A DNA stretch of 12,567 nucleotides from Rickettsiales bacterium (lineage in GTDB: Bacteria > Pseudomonadota > Alphaproteobacteria > Rickettsiales > Anaplasmataceae), in assembly GCA_031266615.1 (NCBI GenBank), contig JAISAR010000037.1:1-12567 (forward strand), in the 5' to 3' direction. Made by a program: the position numbers and the translations under genes. Under the pieces are notes generated by a model that saw only the letters and a list, made by a program, of their open reading frames with translations, had not been told where the DNA came from and ran no database searches. Positions 1-6,316 of the stretch are shown here, piece by piece. Numbering within the stretch: position 1 is the stretch's first letter; every line of letters starts with the position of its first letter.

Positions 1-2
1 TT

Positions 3-71
3 GCTGAACAACATAAGATTAAGTTAACTACCATCGATAAACTTGTTAGCTACGTTAAAAAGTTAAGCTAG
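3..71 (+). CDS. acpP: C-terminal end of a probable acyl carrier protein (5' end outside window)
   Basis: An open frame enters from the left edge and ends at TAG 69-71, giving 22 residues. The segment KLTTIDKLVSYVKKL resembles the last helix of bacterial acyl carrier protein, where an acidic or Ala-Glu stretch is followed by (I/L)TT(I/V)xxx(V/A)xYI and a short charged tail. ACP carries growing fatty acyl chains on a phosphopantetheine arm. That serine lies outside the window, so the assignment rests only on the tail. A fatty-acid gene (fabG) lies about 1.8 kb away on the other strand, which fits weakly. It could be another small helical protein; the frame and stop are clear, the name is tentative. 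Confidence 0.5.
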   Translation, partial: AEQHKIKLTTIDKLVSYVKKLS

Positions 72-80
72 CGTTTATAA

Positions 81-131
81 ATTTGTATAATTTAAGTGTT
101 AAAATGTAAAATTCCTAAAAATTATACAAAT
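81..131. repeat. 13-bp perfect inverted repeat before the M48 protease gene
   Basis: The arm ATTTGTATAATTT (81-93) is exactly reverse-complemented at 119-131, with a 25-base loop. Both arms are nearly pure A/T and each contains a TATAAT, one facing each way. It lies between the ACP-like stop (71) and the protease ATG (143). It may be an operator or weak hairpin, or chance in AT-rich DNA; 13 of 13 matching makes chance less likely but does not exclude it. Confidence 0.45.
86..91 (+). promoter_or_regulatory. candidate -10 box for the M48 protease gene
   Basis: An exact TATAAT lies 51 bases before the ATG at 143. The hexamer 17 bases upstream (TTAAGC, 63-68) is a poor -35. A weak GGA at 134-136 could serve as ribosome binding site. 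The -10 is inside the inverted repeat, so a protein bound there could control it. Low confidence in such AT-rich sequence. Confidence 0.25.
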
Positions 132-142
132 ACGGAATTTTC

Positions 143-1423
143 ATGTTTAAAATTGCTAAGTTTTTTACCTTATTGCTCTTTTTTATATATTGCAGTAGTG
201 CTTACTCTGTTAACGTTATTAGAGATAGTGAGGTGGAGGTAGTAGTAAAAGAACTAGCACAACCCTTATTTTCTGCTGCAGGCATCGATAGTGATCGGAT
301 AAAAGTTTTCATAATTAATGATAATTCTATTAATGCTTTCGTAATTGATAATAATAGCATTTTCATTCACTTAGGACTTTTGCAACATTCGACTGAGCCT
401 TACATTTTGCTTGGCATATTAGCACATGAGATTGCTCACATATCTGCTGGTCATGTATTGCAGATGAGTGGTGCTGTGGGCTATTTTCAATCAATAGCAA
501 TGATCAGTTATGTGGTAGGATTGGTTTCTACTATTATTATTAATCCCCAGGTCGCTAGTGCAATTTTGCTAAGCGGCGTAGCACTTAGCTCAAGGCTGTT
601 TTTTAACTATTCTCAAGAGCAAGAAAGCGTAGCAGATAGTTATGCTTTAAGGTACCTTGATGAATCTGGCTATGATAATTCAGGTATGAAAGAGGTTTTT
701 GACTACTTTAAAAGTATCGAACATGAAAATACTGAAGGGTATTTTCGTACTCATCCACTTAGTGATAAGCGCATATTTGCTGTACAAAATTATAAGGTTA
801 AAAACAATGTGAAACCAATTCTTGCAGATAAGTTACTAAGGTTTAAGCGTATGGTTACAAAGCTAGATTCCTTCTTTTCTCCCATCCATGTGTTGTCCAA
901 TAAATATGAAGGTAATTCTGAGTACGTAAATGCTATAATCCATTATAGGCAAGGAAAGATAGAAGAGGCTATTGCTATAGTTGATTCCTTAGTTCAAAAG
1001 TCACGTAATGACCCATACTTATATGAATTAAAAGCAGAAATGCTATACAAGGCGGGGAATTTAGGTAAAGCAATAAAAATGTACGAAGAATCGCTTAGGT
1101 ATTTATCTGAGAAAGACAGTTATTTGGTGAAACTTGCATTATCCCATACTTTATTGTTGTATGGTGATGTAAAGAAAGCAATTTTTTACCTGGAACAGAC
1201 CGCAAGTATAGAACCAAATAATGCCTTCGTCTGGAAATACTTAAGTATTGCATATAAACGTAATGCCGATACGGCAATGCATTATTTTGCTTTAACAAAA
1301 AAGGCTTGCATTGAAGGTAATTTAAAACAATTTATGAAATATGCTGAACTGGCTGTTAAAACTTTACCAAAAGACAGCCCTTACTTGTTGCAAATTGAAG
1401 ACATGAGACGATTTAATGGATAA
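143..1423 (+). CDS. secreted M48-family zinc metalloprotease with TPR tail (BepA/YfgC-like)
   Basis: The protein has 426 residues. A signal peptide covers about residues 1-22 (basic start, hydrophobic FFTLLLFFIY core, SSAYS cleavage region), so the enzyme acts in the periplasm. The peptidase domain carries HEIAH at 95-99 (zinc ligands H95 and H99, catalytic E96) and the downstream glutamate helix ESVAD at 161-165, giving the third zinc ligand. The RTHPLSDKR segment at 202-210 is typical of the family. A hydrophobic stretch (112-150) lies between the two zinc motifs. From about 261 to 411 the chain is helical with TPR-like units (YRQGKIEEAI, YKAGNLGKAI, LYGDVKKAI). This architecture matches BepA, which degrades stalled outer-membrane proteins and assists their assembly; that role here is inferred from the family. 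The gene converges on the VirB2-like gene, with 27 bases between stops. All key residues are present. Confidence 0.9.
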   Translation: MFKIAKFFTLLLFFIYCSSAYSVNVIRDSEVEVVVKELAQPLFSAAGIDSDRIKVFIINDNSINAFVIDNNSIFIHLGLLQHSTEPYILLGILAHEIAHISAGHVLQMSGAVGYFQSIAMISYVVGLVSTIIINPQVASAILLSGVALSSRLFFNYSQEQESVADSYALRYLDESGYDNSGMKEVFDYFKSIEHENTEGYFRTHPLSDKRIFAVQNYKVKNNVKPILADKLLRFKRMVTKLDSFFSPIHVLSNKYEGNSEYVNAIIHYRQGKIEEAIAIVDSLVQKSRNDPYLYELKAEMLYKAGNLGKAIKMYEESLRYLSEKDSYLVKLALSHTLLLYGDVKKAIFYLEQTASIEPNNAFVWKYLSIAYKRNADTAMHYFALTKKACIEGNLKQFMKYAELAVKTLPKDSPYLLQIEDMRRFNG

Positions 1424-1450
1424 CAACAAACACTTTAGTATGCTGCCCTT

Positions 1451-1801
1451 TTATGATTTGTTTGTTCCACAGTTGTCCAACATATTTTTGACTTCGCCAC
1501 TTACGTTGGGTATAACTTTCATTATGATCGTCTTAGCTCCAAAAAATACACCACAAAACATACCTAAAGCGAAGAGAGCTGGCCAAGGCATTCTGCCAAA
1601 TATTGCAAGCAAGGATGCACCAATTATTACTACTGTCATGAGTGGACCACCTATCCCCCAAACATAACCAATAATATTACATATTACTTGGGCAGTTGTG
1701 TCATTCATGTCAGCACTACTAGCGCCAGAGGCATATGCATCACCTGATAAAAACAACACCAAACATAAGACATTAAAAAACTTTTTTATTGTAGAGCTCA
1801 T
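1451..1801 (-). CDS. virB2: VirB2/TrbC-family pilin-like protein
   Basis: The protein has 116 residues. A signal peptide (about 1-24, basic SSTIKKFF then a hydrophobic run, AYA-S cleavage) is followed by a short polar N-terminus, then two hydrophobic segments (about 47-68 and 74-95) separated by the loop GRMPWP. This is the plan of VirB2/TrbC, the major pilin of type IV secretion systems. Cysteines C41 and C111 flank the two membrane segments. The start ATG (complement of 1799-1801) has a good ribosome binding site, AGAGG (complement of 1809-1813). It lies 97 bases downstream of fabG on the same strand, with no other vir gene in the window. Rickettsiales typically carry several scattered virB2 copies, which fits. 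Function as a pilin subunit is inferred from the family. Confidence 0.82.
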   Translation of the reverse strand: MSSTIKKFFNVLCLVLFLSGDAYASGASSADMNDTTAQVICNIIGYVWGIGGPLMTVVIIGASLLAIFGRMPWPALFALGMFCGVFFGAKTIIMKVIPNVSGEVKNMLDNCGTNKS

Positions 1802-1828
1802 TTTTTTGCCTCTAAATAATAAACTAGC

Positions 1829-1850
1829 GTAATAAGAACAATTTTATTAC
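1829..1850. repeat. 7-bp inverted repeat in the virB2 leader region
   Basis: GTAATAA (1829-1835) is reverse-complemented as TTATTAC (1844-1850) around an 8-base loop. It sits 28-49 bases before the virB2 start codon, in the fabG-virB2 spacer. It could form a weak hairpin in the virB2 leader or mark an operator. It has no T-run in the virB2 direction that would make it a terminator for fabG. Chance is possible at this length. Confidence 0.3.
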
Positions 1851-1898
1851 ACATATTTATTTTAAAGTAAAATTTATAGTTTGTCCACAAATAAGGTA

Positions 1899-2636
1899 TT
1901 ACTGCATAAATAAACCGCCATTAATGTTCAGCACATGCCCTGTTATATATTTTGCTTCATCACTTGCTAAAAACAGAACTCCCGCTGCTATTTCTTTTCC
2001 CGTCCCCATTTTTTTCATTGGAATATTATCTAGTATTTTTTTCTTCTGTTCTTCAGTTAAAACTTCAGTCATTTTAGTATCTATAAACCCAGGAGCAATA
2101 CAATTTACCGTTATATTGCGGCTTGCAACTTCTTTTGCTATGGATTTACTCATGGCTATTATTCCAGCTTTTGATGCTGCATAATTTGCCTGCCCAGCAT
2201 TTCCTGTTAACCCTACTATTGAAGAAATATTTATAATCCTTCCCCAGTTATTCTTAATTAGTTTCTTGCATGCTTCTCTGTTTAGCTTAAACGTAGAACT
2301 CAAGTTAATATCAATCACTTTTTGCCATGCTTCATCTGTCATTCTCAGCAATAAACTATCTTGTGTAATGCCTGCATTGCATATGAGCCCGTCGAAACCT
2401 TCCATCAACTCGTTTGCTCTATTTATTAGCTGGTTTACTTCCTCGGCATTTAACAAGTTGCAAGGAAGTACATAAATATTTTTTTTATATAGTTTAGCAA
2501 CTTCTTCTAGAGCTTCTTTTTTTGTACCAGAAATACACAGAATTGCCCCTGCTTTATGCATAGTTTTTACAATTGCCTGCCCTATTCCACCTGATGCACC
2601 AGTAATCAGGAATTTTCTGCCTTCTAATCGAAACAT
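1899..2636 (-). CDS. fabG: 3-oxoacyl-[acyl-carrier-protein] reductase FabG
   Basis: FabG reduces 3-oxoacyl-ACP to 3-hydroxyacyl-ACP with NADPH, the first reductive step of the cytoplasmic fatty acid elongation cycle. The 245-residue length is typical. Classic short-chain dehydrogenase motifs are intact: the TGASGGIG nucleotide-binding loop at 12-19, NAG at 87-89, N111, and the catalytic set S139, Y152 and K156 (YAASK). The NINGG motif near the C-terminus (238-241) is also present. The start is supported by GAGGT (complement of 2641-2645, five bases before ATG). It is divergent from the HlyD-family gene and upstream of the virB2-like gene on the same strand. Close SDR relatives act on other substrates, but length and motif spacing fit FabG very well. 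Confidence 0.96.
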   Translation of the reverse strand: MFRLEGRKFLITGASGGIGQAIVKTMHKAGAILCISGTKKEALEEVAKLYKKNIYVLPCNLLNAEEVNQLINRANELMEGFDGLICNAGITQDSLLLRMTDEAWQKVIDINLSSTFKLNREACKKLIKNNWGRIINISSIVGLTGNAGQANYAASKAGIIAMSKSIAKEVASRNITVNCIAPGFIDTKMTEVLTEEQKKKILDNIPMKKMGTGKEIAAGVLFLASDEAKYITGHVLNINGGLFMQ

Positions 2637-2669
2637 AGTAACCTCGCTTTATCCGATTACTAACAGAGC

Positions 2670-2686
2670 ATTGCCTAGTTGGCAAT
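2670..2686 (+). other. hairpin with following T-run in the fabG/hlyD divergent spacer
   Basis: ATTGCC (2670-2675) and GGCAAT (2681-2686) form a perfect 6-bp stem with a 5-base loop, followed after AGA by six T (2690-2695). In the + direction this resembles a short intrinsic terminator, but no + strand gene ends nearby: fabG runs away from it. It may instead be a hairpin in the fabG leader, a regulator site, or a terminator of antisense transcription. No convincing promoter for either flanking gene was found in 2637-2863. Confidence 0.35.
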
Positions 2687-2863
2687 AGATTTTTTGCATG
2701 ACACAAGCAGCCTAGATCTATGACAGCTAAGTCAGATTAAGATATGCAAGAATTGTTACTAAATAGTTTATTCTGGTGTTTTGCAGTCCAAATGAAGTGT
2801 ATAAGTCATGGATTCTTTGTTTTTGTATGTTATCTTAACATTAACGCGAGTTCACAGTAATAT

Positions 2864-4384
2864 ATGATAAGTAAGTTAAAAAAACTTAGCGCTGGATTCT
2901 CTTTGACAGGTCTACTTGGCCATAGTGATAATGTAAACATGCAAGGAACAAAGAATAAAAAGAAGAAGTACCCAAAATCTTTGGATAAAACGTTCGCACT
3001 AATTGATGCGGTGGTAAGTTTTATTTTAAAACGCGAGGGTAATAACGTAAATGAGGTCCTGAGAGTGACATGGGGACCACTGTTTTTTGGCCTGATAGTG
3101 ATACTCATTTTTTTTGGAATAGGTGGTATTTGGTCAGCTATAGCTCCAATTGATGGGGCAGTGCATGCAAGTGGAGAAGTGATTGTATCTTCAAACAGAA
3201 AAATAGTTCAACATTTGGGTGGAGGAATAATAAGTAAAATTTTGGTCAAAGAGGGCCAGGCAGTCAAAAAAGATGAGCCTTTAGTTTTGTTAAGTGATGT
3301 TAACGAGAAGGCGAATTTGAGTATAATCAAAGAAAAACTCTTATCACTTTTGGCAACTGAAGCGAGACTTATTGCTATTAGGGGAGGCTTAGACACAATT
3401 GAATTTCCTGATGAAGTCAAAGAATTATCTGATGGCAATCTTGCAAGCAAAGTGATGAAAAATCAGATAAAATTATTTGATTCTCAGCACAAGAGTATAT
3501 TGGGAAAAACTGACATACTGCAACAGCGTATAAGACAGTTACATGATGAGTTAGTAGGGCTGAATTCTCAACTGGATGCAGCTATCAAGCAATATGACTT
3601 AATAGCTGAGGAGTTAGAAACAAAAAGACAGCTTCTTAGCGGTGGTCACATAGGTAGGCCGCACATTTTGGCTTTGGAAAAGCAGTTTGCTGAAATTGAA
3701 GGTAGAGTTGGTCACTACCGTGCTGCAATATCTCAGGTACAACAAAAAATTGGAGAAAACGAGTTAGAAATCATAAATGTGAAGAATGACGCTCAAGAGA
3801 GAGCAAACATTGAGCTTAAGGAAGTTAGCACATCTATTGCTGACTTAAGAGAGAGGTTCATGGTTGCAGAAGATGCATTAGCACGCACAGTTATTAGATC
3901 GCCTCAAAACGGAATAGTTACGGATATACGGTACCATACGGAAGGTGGTGTTATTCAGTCTGGTGTGCCGATTATGAGCGTAGTGCCATCTAATGATGAT
4001 TTAATAATAGACGCTAAAATTCAGACTAGAAATATAGAGGAGATACTGTCGGCACAAAAAAAAGATAGCAATATAGTCTCTATTGACGGATTGGAAGGGC
4101 TAAAGGTGAAAGTAAGGCTGAGTGCTTACAGCGCACGTCGTTTAAGTTTAATTAACGGTATAGTAAGCCATATTTCTCCTGATGCCCTCGATGATCCAAG
4201 ATTAGGGCGTTATTATTCAGTACGCGTGGTGATACCAAAGTCAGAGCTTGCTCAGTTCAAAAATGTATACCTATATCCCGGTATGCCAGCAGAAGTGTAT
4301 ATAGTTACTCAATCCCGTACTCTTTTATCATTCTTGTTTACGCCTATAATTGCAACAGTTGATAGGTCTTTTATAGAAAGGTAG
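2864..4384 (+). CDS. HlyD-family type I secretion periplasmic adaptor (membrane fusion protein, PrsE/AprE type)
   Basis: This 506-residue protein would bridge an inner-membrane ABC exporter and an outer-membrane TolC channel. Residues 1-68 are a cytoplasmic tail with a basic cluster (KNKKKK, 30-35). A single membrane helix follows at about 71-92. The first half of a lipoyl/biotinyl-like domain is at about 104-143 (GEV..SSNRKIVQHLGGGIISKILVKEGQAVKKDEPL). A long helical hairpin at about 150-345 follows, then the second lipoyl half (RSPQNGIVTDIRYHTEGGVI), and a beta-barrel region ending in PGMPAEVYIVTQSRTLLSFL, the usual HlyD tail. No clear Shine-Dalgarno precedes the ATG; an internal ATG (2939, residue 26) would also keep every domain. 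The cognate ABC transporter and TolC are not in the window, so the exported substrate is unknown. Confidence 0.92.
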   Translation: MISKLKKLSAGFSLTGLLGHSDNVNMQGTKNKKKKYPKSLDKTFALIDAVVSFILKREGNNVNEVLRVTWGPLFFGLIVILIFFGIGGIWSAIAPIDGAVHASGEVIVSSNRKIVQHLGGGIISKILVKEGQAVKKDEPLVLLSDVNEKANLSIIKEKLLSLLATEARLIAIRGGLDTIEFPDEVKELSDGNLASKVMKNQIKLFDSQHKSILGKTDILQQRIRQLHDELVGLNSQLDAAIKQYDLIAEELETKRQLLSGGHIGRPHILALEKQFAEIEGRVGHYRAAISQVQQKIGENELEIINVKNDAQERANIELKEVSTSIADLRERFMVAEDALARTVIRSPQNGIVTDIRYHTEGGVIQSGVPIMSVVPSNDDLIIDAKIQTRNIEEILSAQKKDSNIVSIDGLEGLKVKVRLSAYSARRLSLINGIVSHISPDALDDPRLGRYYSVRVVIPKSELAQFKNVYLYPGMPAEVYIVTQSRTLLSFLFTPIIATVDRSFIER

Positions 4385-4401
4385 CTCACTTGTTAAAGTG
4401 A

Positions 4402-4664
4402 ATAGAAACAAAAAAACTACTTGACAACCTTCGCCAACCCTCTTATAATGATACTGAAGCTATTCATTTAACTTCGCAATCTGCAGATTAAAACGACAAA
4501 GGAAACTTTGTATTTGGCGTCTCATGTTTAAATTTTTGCACTATGTGCACTCCATGTCTTCATAAAACTTCTGGTTTTTGCCTATACAAGCTGAAACGCG
4601 CTTATAAGTCGTTTAAGACAGTATAGAACGTCAAATAGAACAAGGGAGAATTTGAATACTAGCT
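4402..4664 (+). repeat. dispersed element, copy 1 (promoter-bearing; candidate ncRNA unit)
   Basis: This stretch begins 18 bases after the HlyD-family stop and matches 12299-12567 along its length, with scattered substitutions and small indels. The first block, 4410-4438, is identical in both copies for 29 bases. Strong agreement returns at about 4517-4619 and weakly up to GAATACTAGCTGC (4653-4665). No ORF of useful length is conserved. Possible RNA stems shared by both copies are TGAAG/CTTCG (4455-4459 with 4472-4476), a GCAC-TAT-GTGC hairpin (around 4537-4549), and a long-range pairing AAACGAC/GTCGTTT (4491-4497 with 4608-4614). I do not recognise it as a named RNA or insertion sequence. 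Confidence 0.8.
4421..4449 (+). promoter_or_regulatory. consensus sigma70 promoter in element copy 1
   Basis: TTGACA (4421-4426) and TATAAT (4444-4449) are both exact consensus hexamers with the optimal 17-base spacer. Transcription would start near 4456. No gene follows closely: the next ATG of a recognised gene is coxB at 5537. The likely product is therefore either an untranslated RNA from the element or a long leader running toward the oxidase operon. Confidence 0.75.
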
Positions 4665-4839
4665 GCTCTAGGTTTCTTTTGCCTTTTTTTCTGCTTAGTA
4701 AATTTTTAATATTTAAACTAAGGTCTGTTGCAGTTTAAAAGTCGCTAAATTGCAGCGTTTAAGACTTAAAAAAACGCCAATACTGAAAATAAATACCGAC
4801 CAGGGTTTCTTTTGTCTTTTTTTCTCATTTAGTAAATTT
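4608..4839 (+). repeat. degenerate internal tandem repeat downstream of element copy 1
   Basis: Two related units follow one another. The clearest part is a pyrimidine-rich block, GGTTTCTTTTGCCTTTTTTT and onward to TTAGTAAATTT (4671-4705), repeated with few changes at 4804-4839. Each is preceded by a related segment starting with GTTTAAGAC (4611-4619 and 4760-4768) and an AACGyCAA motif. The copy at the right edge of the window shows the same GTTTAAGAC then AACGCCAATA order, so these blocks belong to the same repeat family. The T-rich blocks could act as terminators for the element transcript, but no strong GC stem precedes them. Confidence 0.6.
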
Positions 4840-5230
4840 CTTAAGCATGAAGATTATACCAATTTTCGTTATCAAACAAGATACATAATAAATTCGCTAA
4901 ATCTCTCATCGTAGGGAAACTTTTTAATTTACCATTGAGATTTGTTATAAGATTTTATTGACTTCTCTAAAAATTTTGTTTACAGAGCTTAATAACTCAG
5001 TTATTCCTTGCGGAAAGCCGAGGTGCATTTGCTTCAAGTTTCAAGTGCTTTAACACCCCAAAATAATAGAAATGGTGCTGAATAAAAATTTTATATTGGT
5101 TACAAGTAGTATACTTTATGATTATTTTCTATAATACGTAAATCATATATGCTGCTACAAGCATTAAAAGTTAGTTAATAAAGTATAGTGTATTATATAA
5201 ATATGAGGCAGGTCTTTATACTTACAGATG
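4840..5230. other. gene-free AT-rich spacer
   Basis: I see no credible gene here on either strand. All frames are broken by frequent stops; the best is a 27-codon reverse frame at 4945-5028 with no ribosome binding site and no recognised similarity. A 10-base inverted pair (TATACTTTAT at 5110-5119 and its complement at 5178-5187) is the only structure noted. It may be decayed sequence between the repeat element and the oxidase operon. Confidence 0.6.
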
Positions 5231-5336
5231 AGTAAATTTGTCATAAAGTTTAATAGTGTCTGTTACTGCTTTTAGGTGTGAGGCTAGAGGGTTATTAGCA
5301 GTAACAGACACTATTAAACTTATTATAGAATTTACT
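5231..5336. repeat. 106-bp inverted repeat with 25-bp perfect arms (MITE-like or long hairpin)
   Basis: The arm at 5246-5270 is exactly reverse-complemented at 5297-5321, with a 26-base loop (5271-5296). After a 7-base mismatched gap on each side, the stem resumes for 8 bp (AGTAAATT at 5231-5238 with AATTTACT at 5329-5336). The arms include the non-trivial sequence GTGTCTGTTACTGC, so this is not an AT-composition artefact. No T-run or neighbouring stop codon suggests a terminator role, and no clear target-site duplication flanks it. A small non-autonomous transposable element or a structured RNA are both possible. Confidence 0.85.
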
Positions 5337-5474
5337 TAAAGTAAATACTTAACTAAAAATATTATAATATTTTAACTTAAAATAGATTCATGTAAATGCT
5401 TTTTCCCCTAAATTAGTACTATATTATTATACCTATTAAATGCTAAAAAATTATTAATCATTGCTAATCTCTGT

Positions 5475-5503
5475 TTGCATAGTAAGTTTATATATACTAT
5501 TAT
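5475..5503 (+). promoter_or_regulatory. candidate promoter of the cytochrome oxidase operon
   Basis: TTGCAT (5475-5480) and TATTAT (5498-5503) are separated by 17 bases, with transcription expected near 5510, about 27 bases before the coxB ATG. Each hexamer departs from consensus by one or two bases. The short leader contains no obvious Shine-Dalgarno site. Alternative -10 choices overlap in this AT-rich stretch. Confidence 0.4.
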
Positions 5504-5536
5504 ACGGTATGTCACTTAGTTTTACAGCAAACAAAT

Positions 5537-6301
5537 ATGGTGAAGTTATTTGTATTATTGATAATGTTTTACTCGAGTACATCAGTTGCTTCTGCTCCTA
5601 CCTCCTGGCAATTTGGATTTCCTTCTCCTGCAACTGAGATAATGGAAGTTGTAGTTAAATCACATTCGTTCGTGATGAGTATAATGGTTGCAATAATGCT
5701 TCTCGTATGGGCACTGCTTGCTTATGTAGTATTTCGCTTTCGTAAGAGCAAAGTGAAGAATATAAGTAAGACAAGTCATAATATCCTTTTAGAAATCGTC
5801 TGGTTTGTTATACCAACGATTATTGTTGGAGTATTGGCCTTTAAAAATGCTGAATTAATTAAGCTACAGGAAAAGGTACCAAAGGCTGATATAACACTGA
5901 AGGTTATTGGTCATCAATGGTATTGGAGCTATCAGTATCCAGAATATCAAGGTGTGTCGTTTGACAGCTATATTAAGGGAAAAGATGACTTTAGCGAAGG
6001 AGATTTGAAACTATTCTCTGTTGACAATAACGTTGTTTTGCCTATCAATACCAACGTTCGTTTACAAGTGACGGCAGGAGATGTGATACACAGCTGGGGA
6101 ATACCAGCTTTCGGTGTAAAAATTGATGCAATACCAGGAAGACTAAATGAGGCATGGTTTAATGTCAAAAAGCCTGGTATTTATTATGGGCAATGTTATG
6201 AATTGTGTGGTCAAGGTCATGGGTTTATGCCAATTGTTGTTGAGGCAGTAAGTAAAGGAGATTTTAATAAGTGGATCGAAAATAAAAAATTAGTGAGTTA
6301 A
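5537..6301 (+). CDS. coxB: cytochrome c oxidase subunit II
   Basis: Subunit II of the aa3-type terminal oxidase accepts electrons from cytochrome c at its CuA centre and passes them to subunit I. The 254-residue protein has a signal peptide (about 1-20), two membrane helices (about 44-67 and 86-103) and a C-terminal periplasmic cupredoxin domain. The aromatic entry patch GHQWYWSYQYPEY is at 125-137. All CuA ligands are visible: H185, C220, E222, C224, H228 and M231 in HSWGIPAFG and GQCYELCGQGHGFMP. There is no C-terminal cytochrome c domain. It heads the operon, with coxA starting 15 bases after its stop. No ribosome binding site is evident before ATG; the start is chosen because it gives a complete signal peptide. 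Confidence 0.97.
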   Translation: MVKLFVLLIMFYSSTSVASAPTSWQFGFPSPATEIMEVVVKSHSFVMSIMVAIMLLVWALLAYVVFRFRKSKVKNISKTSHNILLEIVWFVIPTIIVGVLAFKNAELIKLQEKVPKADITLKVIGHQWYWSYQYPEYQGVSFDSYIKGKDDFSEGDLKLFSVDNNVVLPINTNVRLQVTAGDVIHSWGIPAFGVKIDAIPGRLNEAWFNVKKPGIYYGQCYELCGQGHGFMPIVVEAVSKGDFNKWIENKKLVS

Positions 6302-6304
6302 ATT

Positions 6305-6309
6305 GGGAG
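6305..6309 (+). promoter_or_regulatory. ribosome binding site of coxA
   Basis: GGGAG lies in the 15-base coxB-coxA gap, seven bases before the ATG at 6317. It is one of the clearer Shine-Dalgarno sites in the window and fixes the coxA start. Confidence 0.6.
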
Positions 6310-6316
6310 TATAGAT

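Noticed and set aside
1416..1667. An 83-codon + strand frame overlapping the end of the protease gene and the VirB2-like gene.
   Set aside because: It is mostly antisense to the VirB2-like gene, which has a signal peptide, pilin topology and a good ribosome binding site.
4524..4565. A 13-codon frame (MFKFLHYVHSMSS) in element copy 1, matched by a frame of the same length (MFNFSHYVHCMSF, 12426-12467) in copy 2.
   Set aside because: No ribosome binding site is conserved, and four of the twelve codons after the start differ by amino-acid changes, which does not look like selection on a peptide. Shared nucleotide ancestry explains the matching length.
4945..5028. A 27-codon reverse-strand frame beginning MHLGFPQGITELL.
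   Set aside because: Short, with no upstream ribosome binding site, a stop just upstream, and no recognised family. Not enough to call a gene or a pseudogene.
5110..5187. A 10-base inverted pair, TATACTTTAT and its complement.
   Set aside because: Low-complexity AT sequence with a 58-base gap; expected by chance in such a spacer.
5231..5336. Naming the long inverted repeat as the ends of a particular insertion sequence family.
   Set aside because: No transposase fragment and no clear target-site duplication are visible, and the arms were not recognised. Only a generic inverted repeat is supported.
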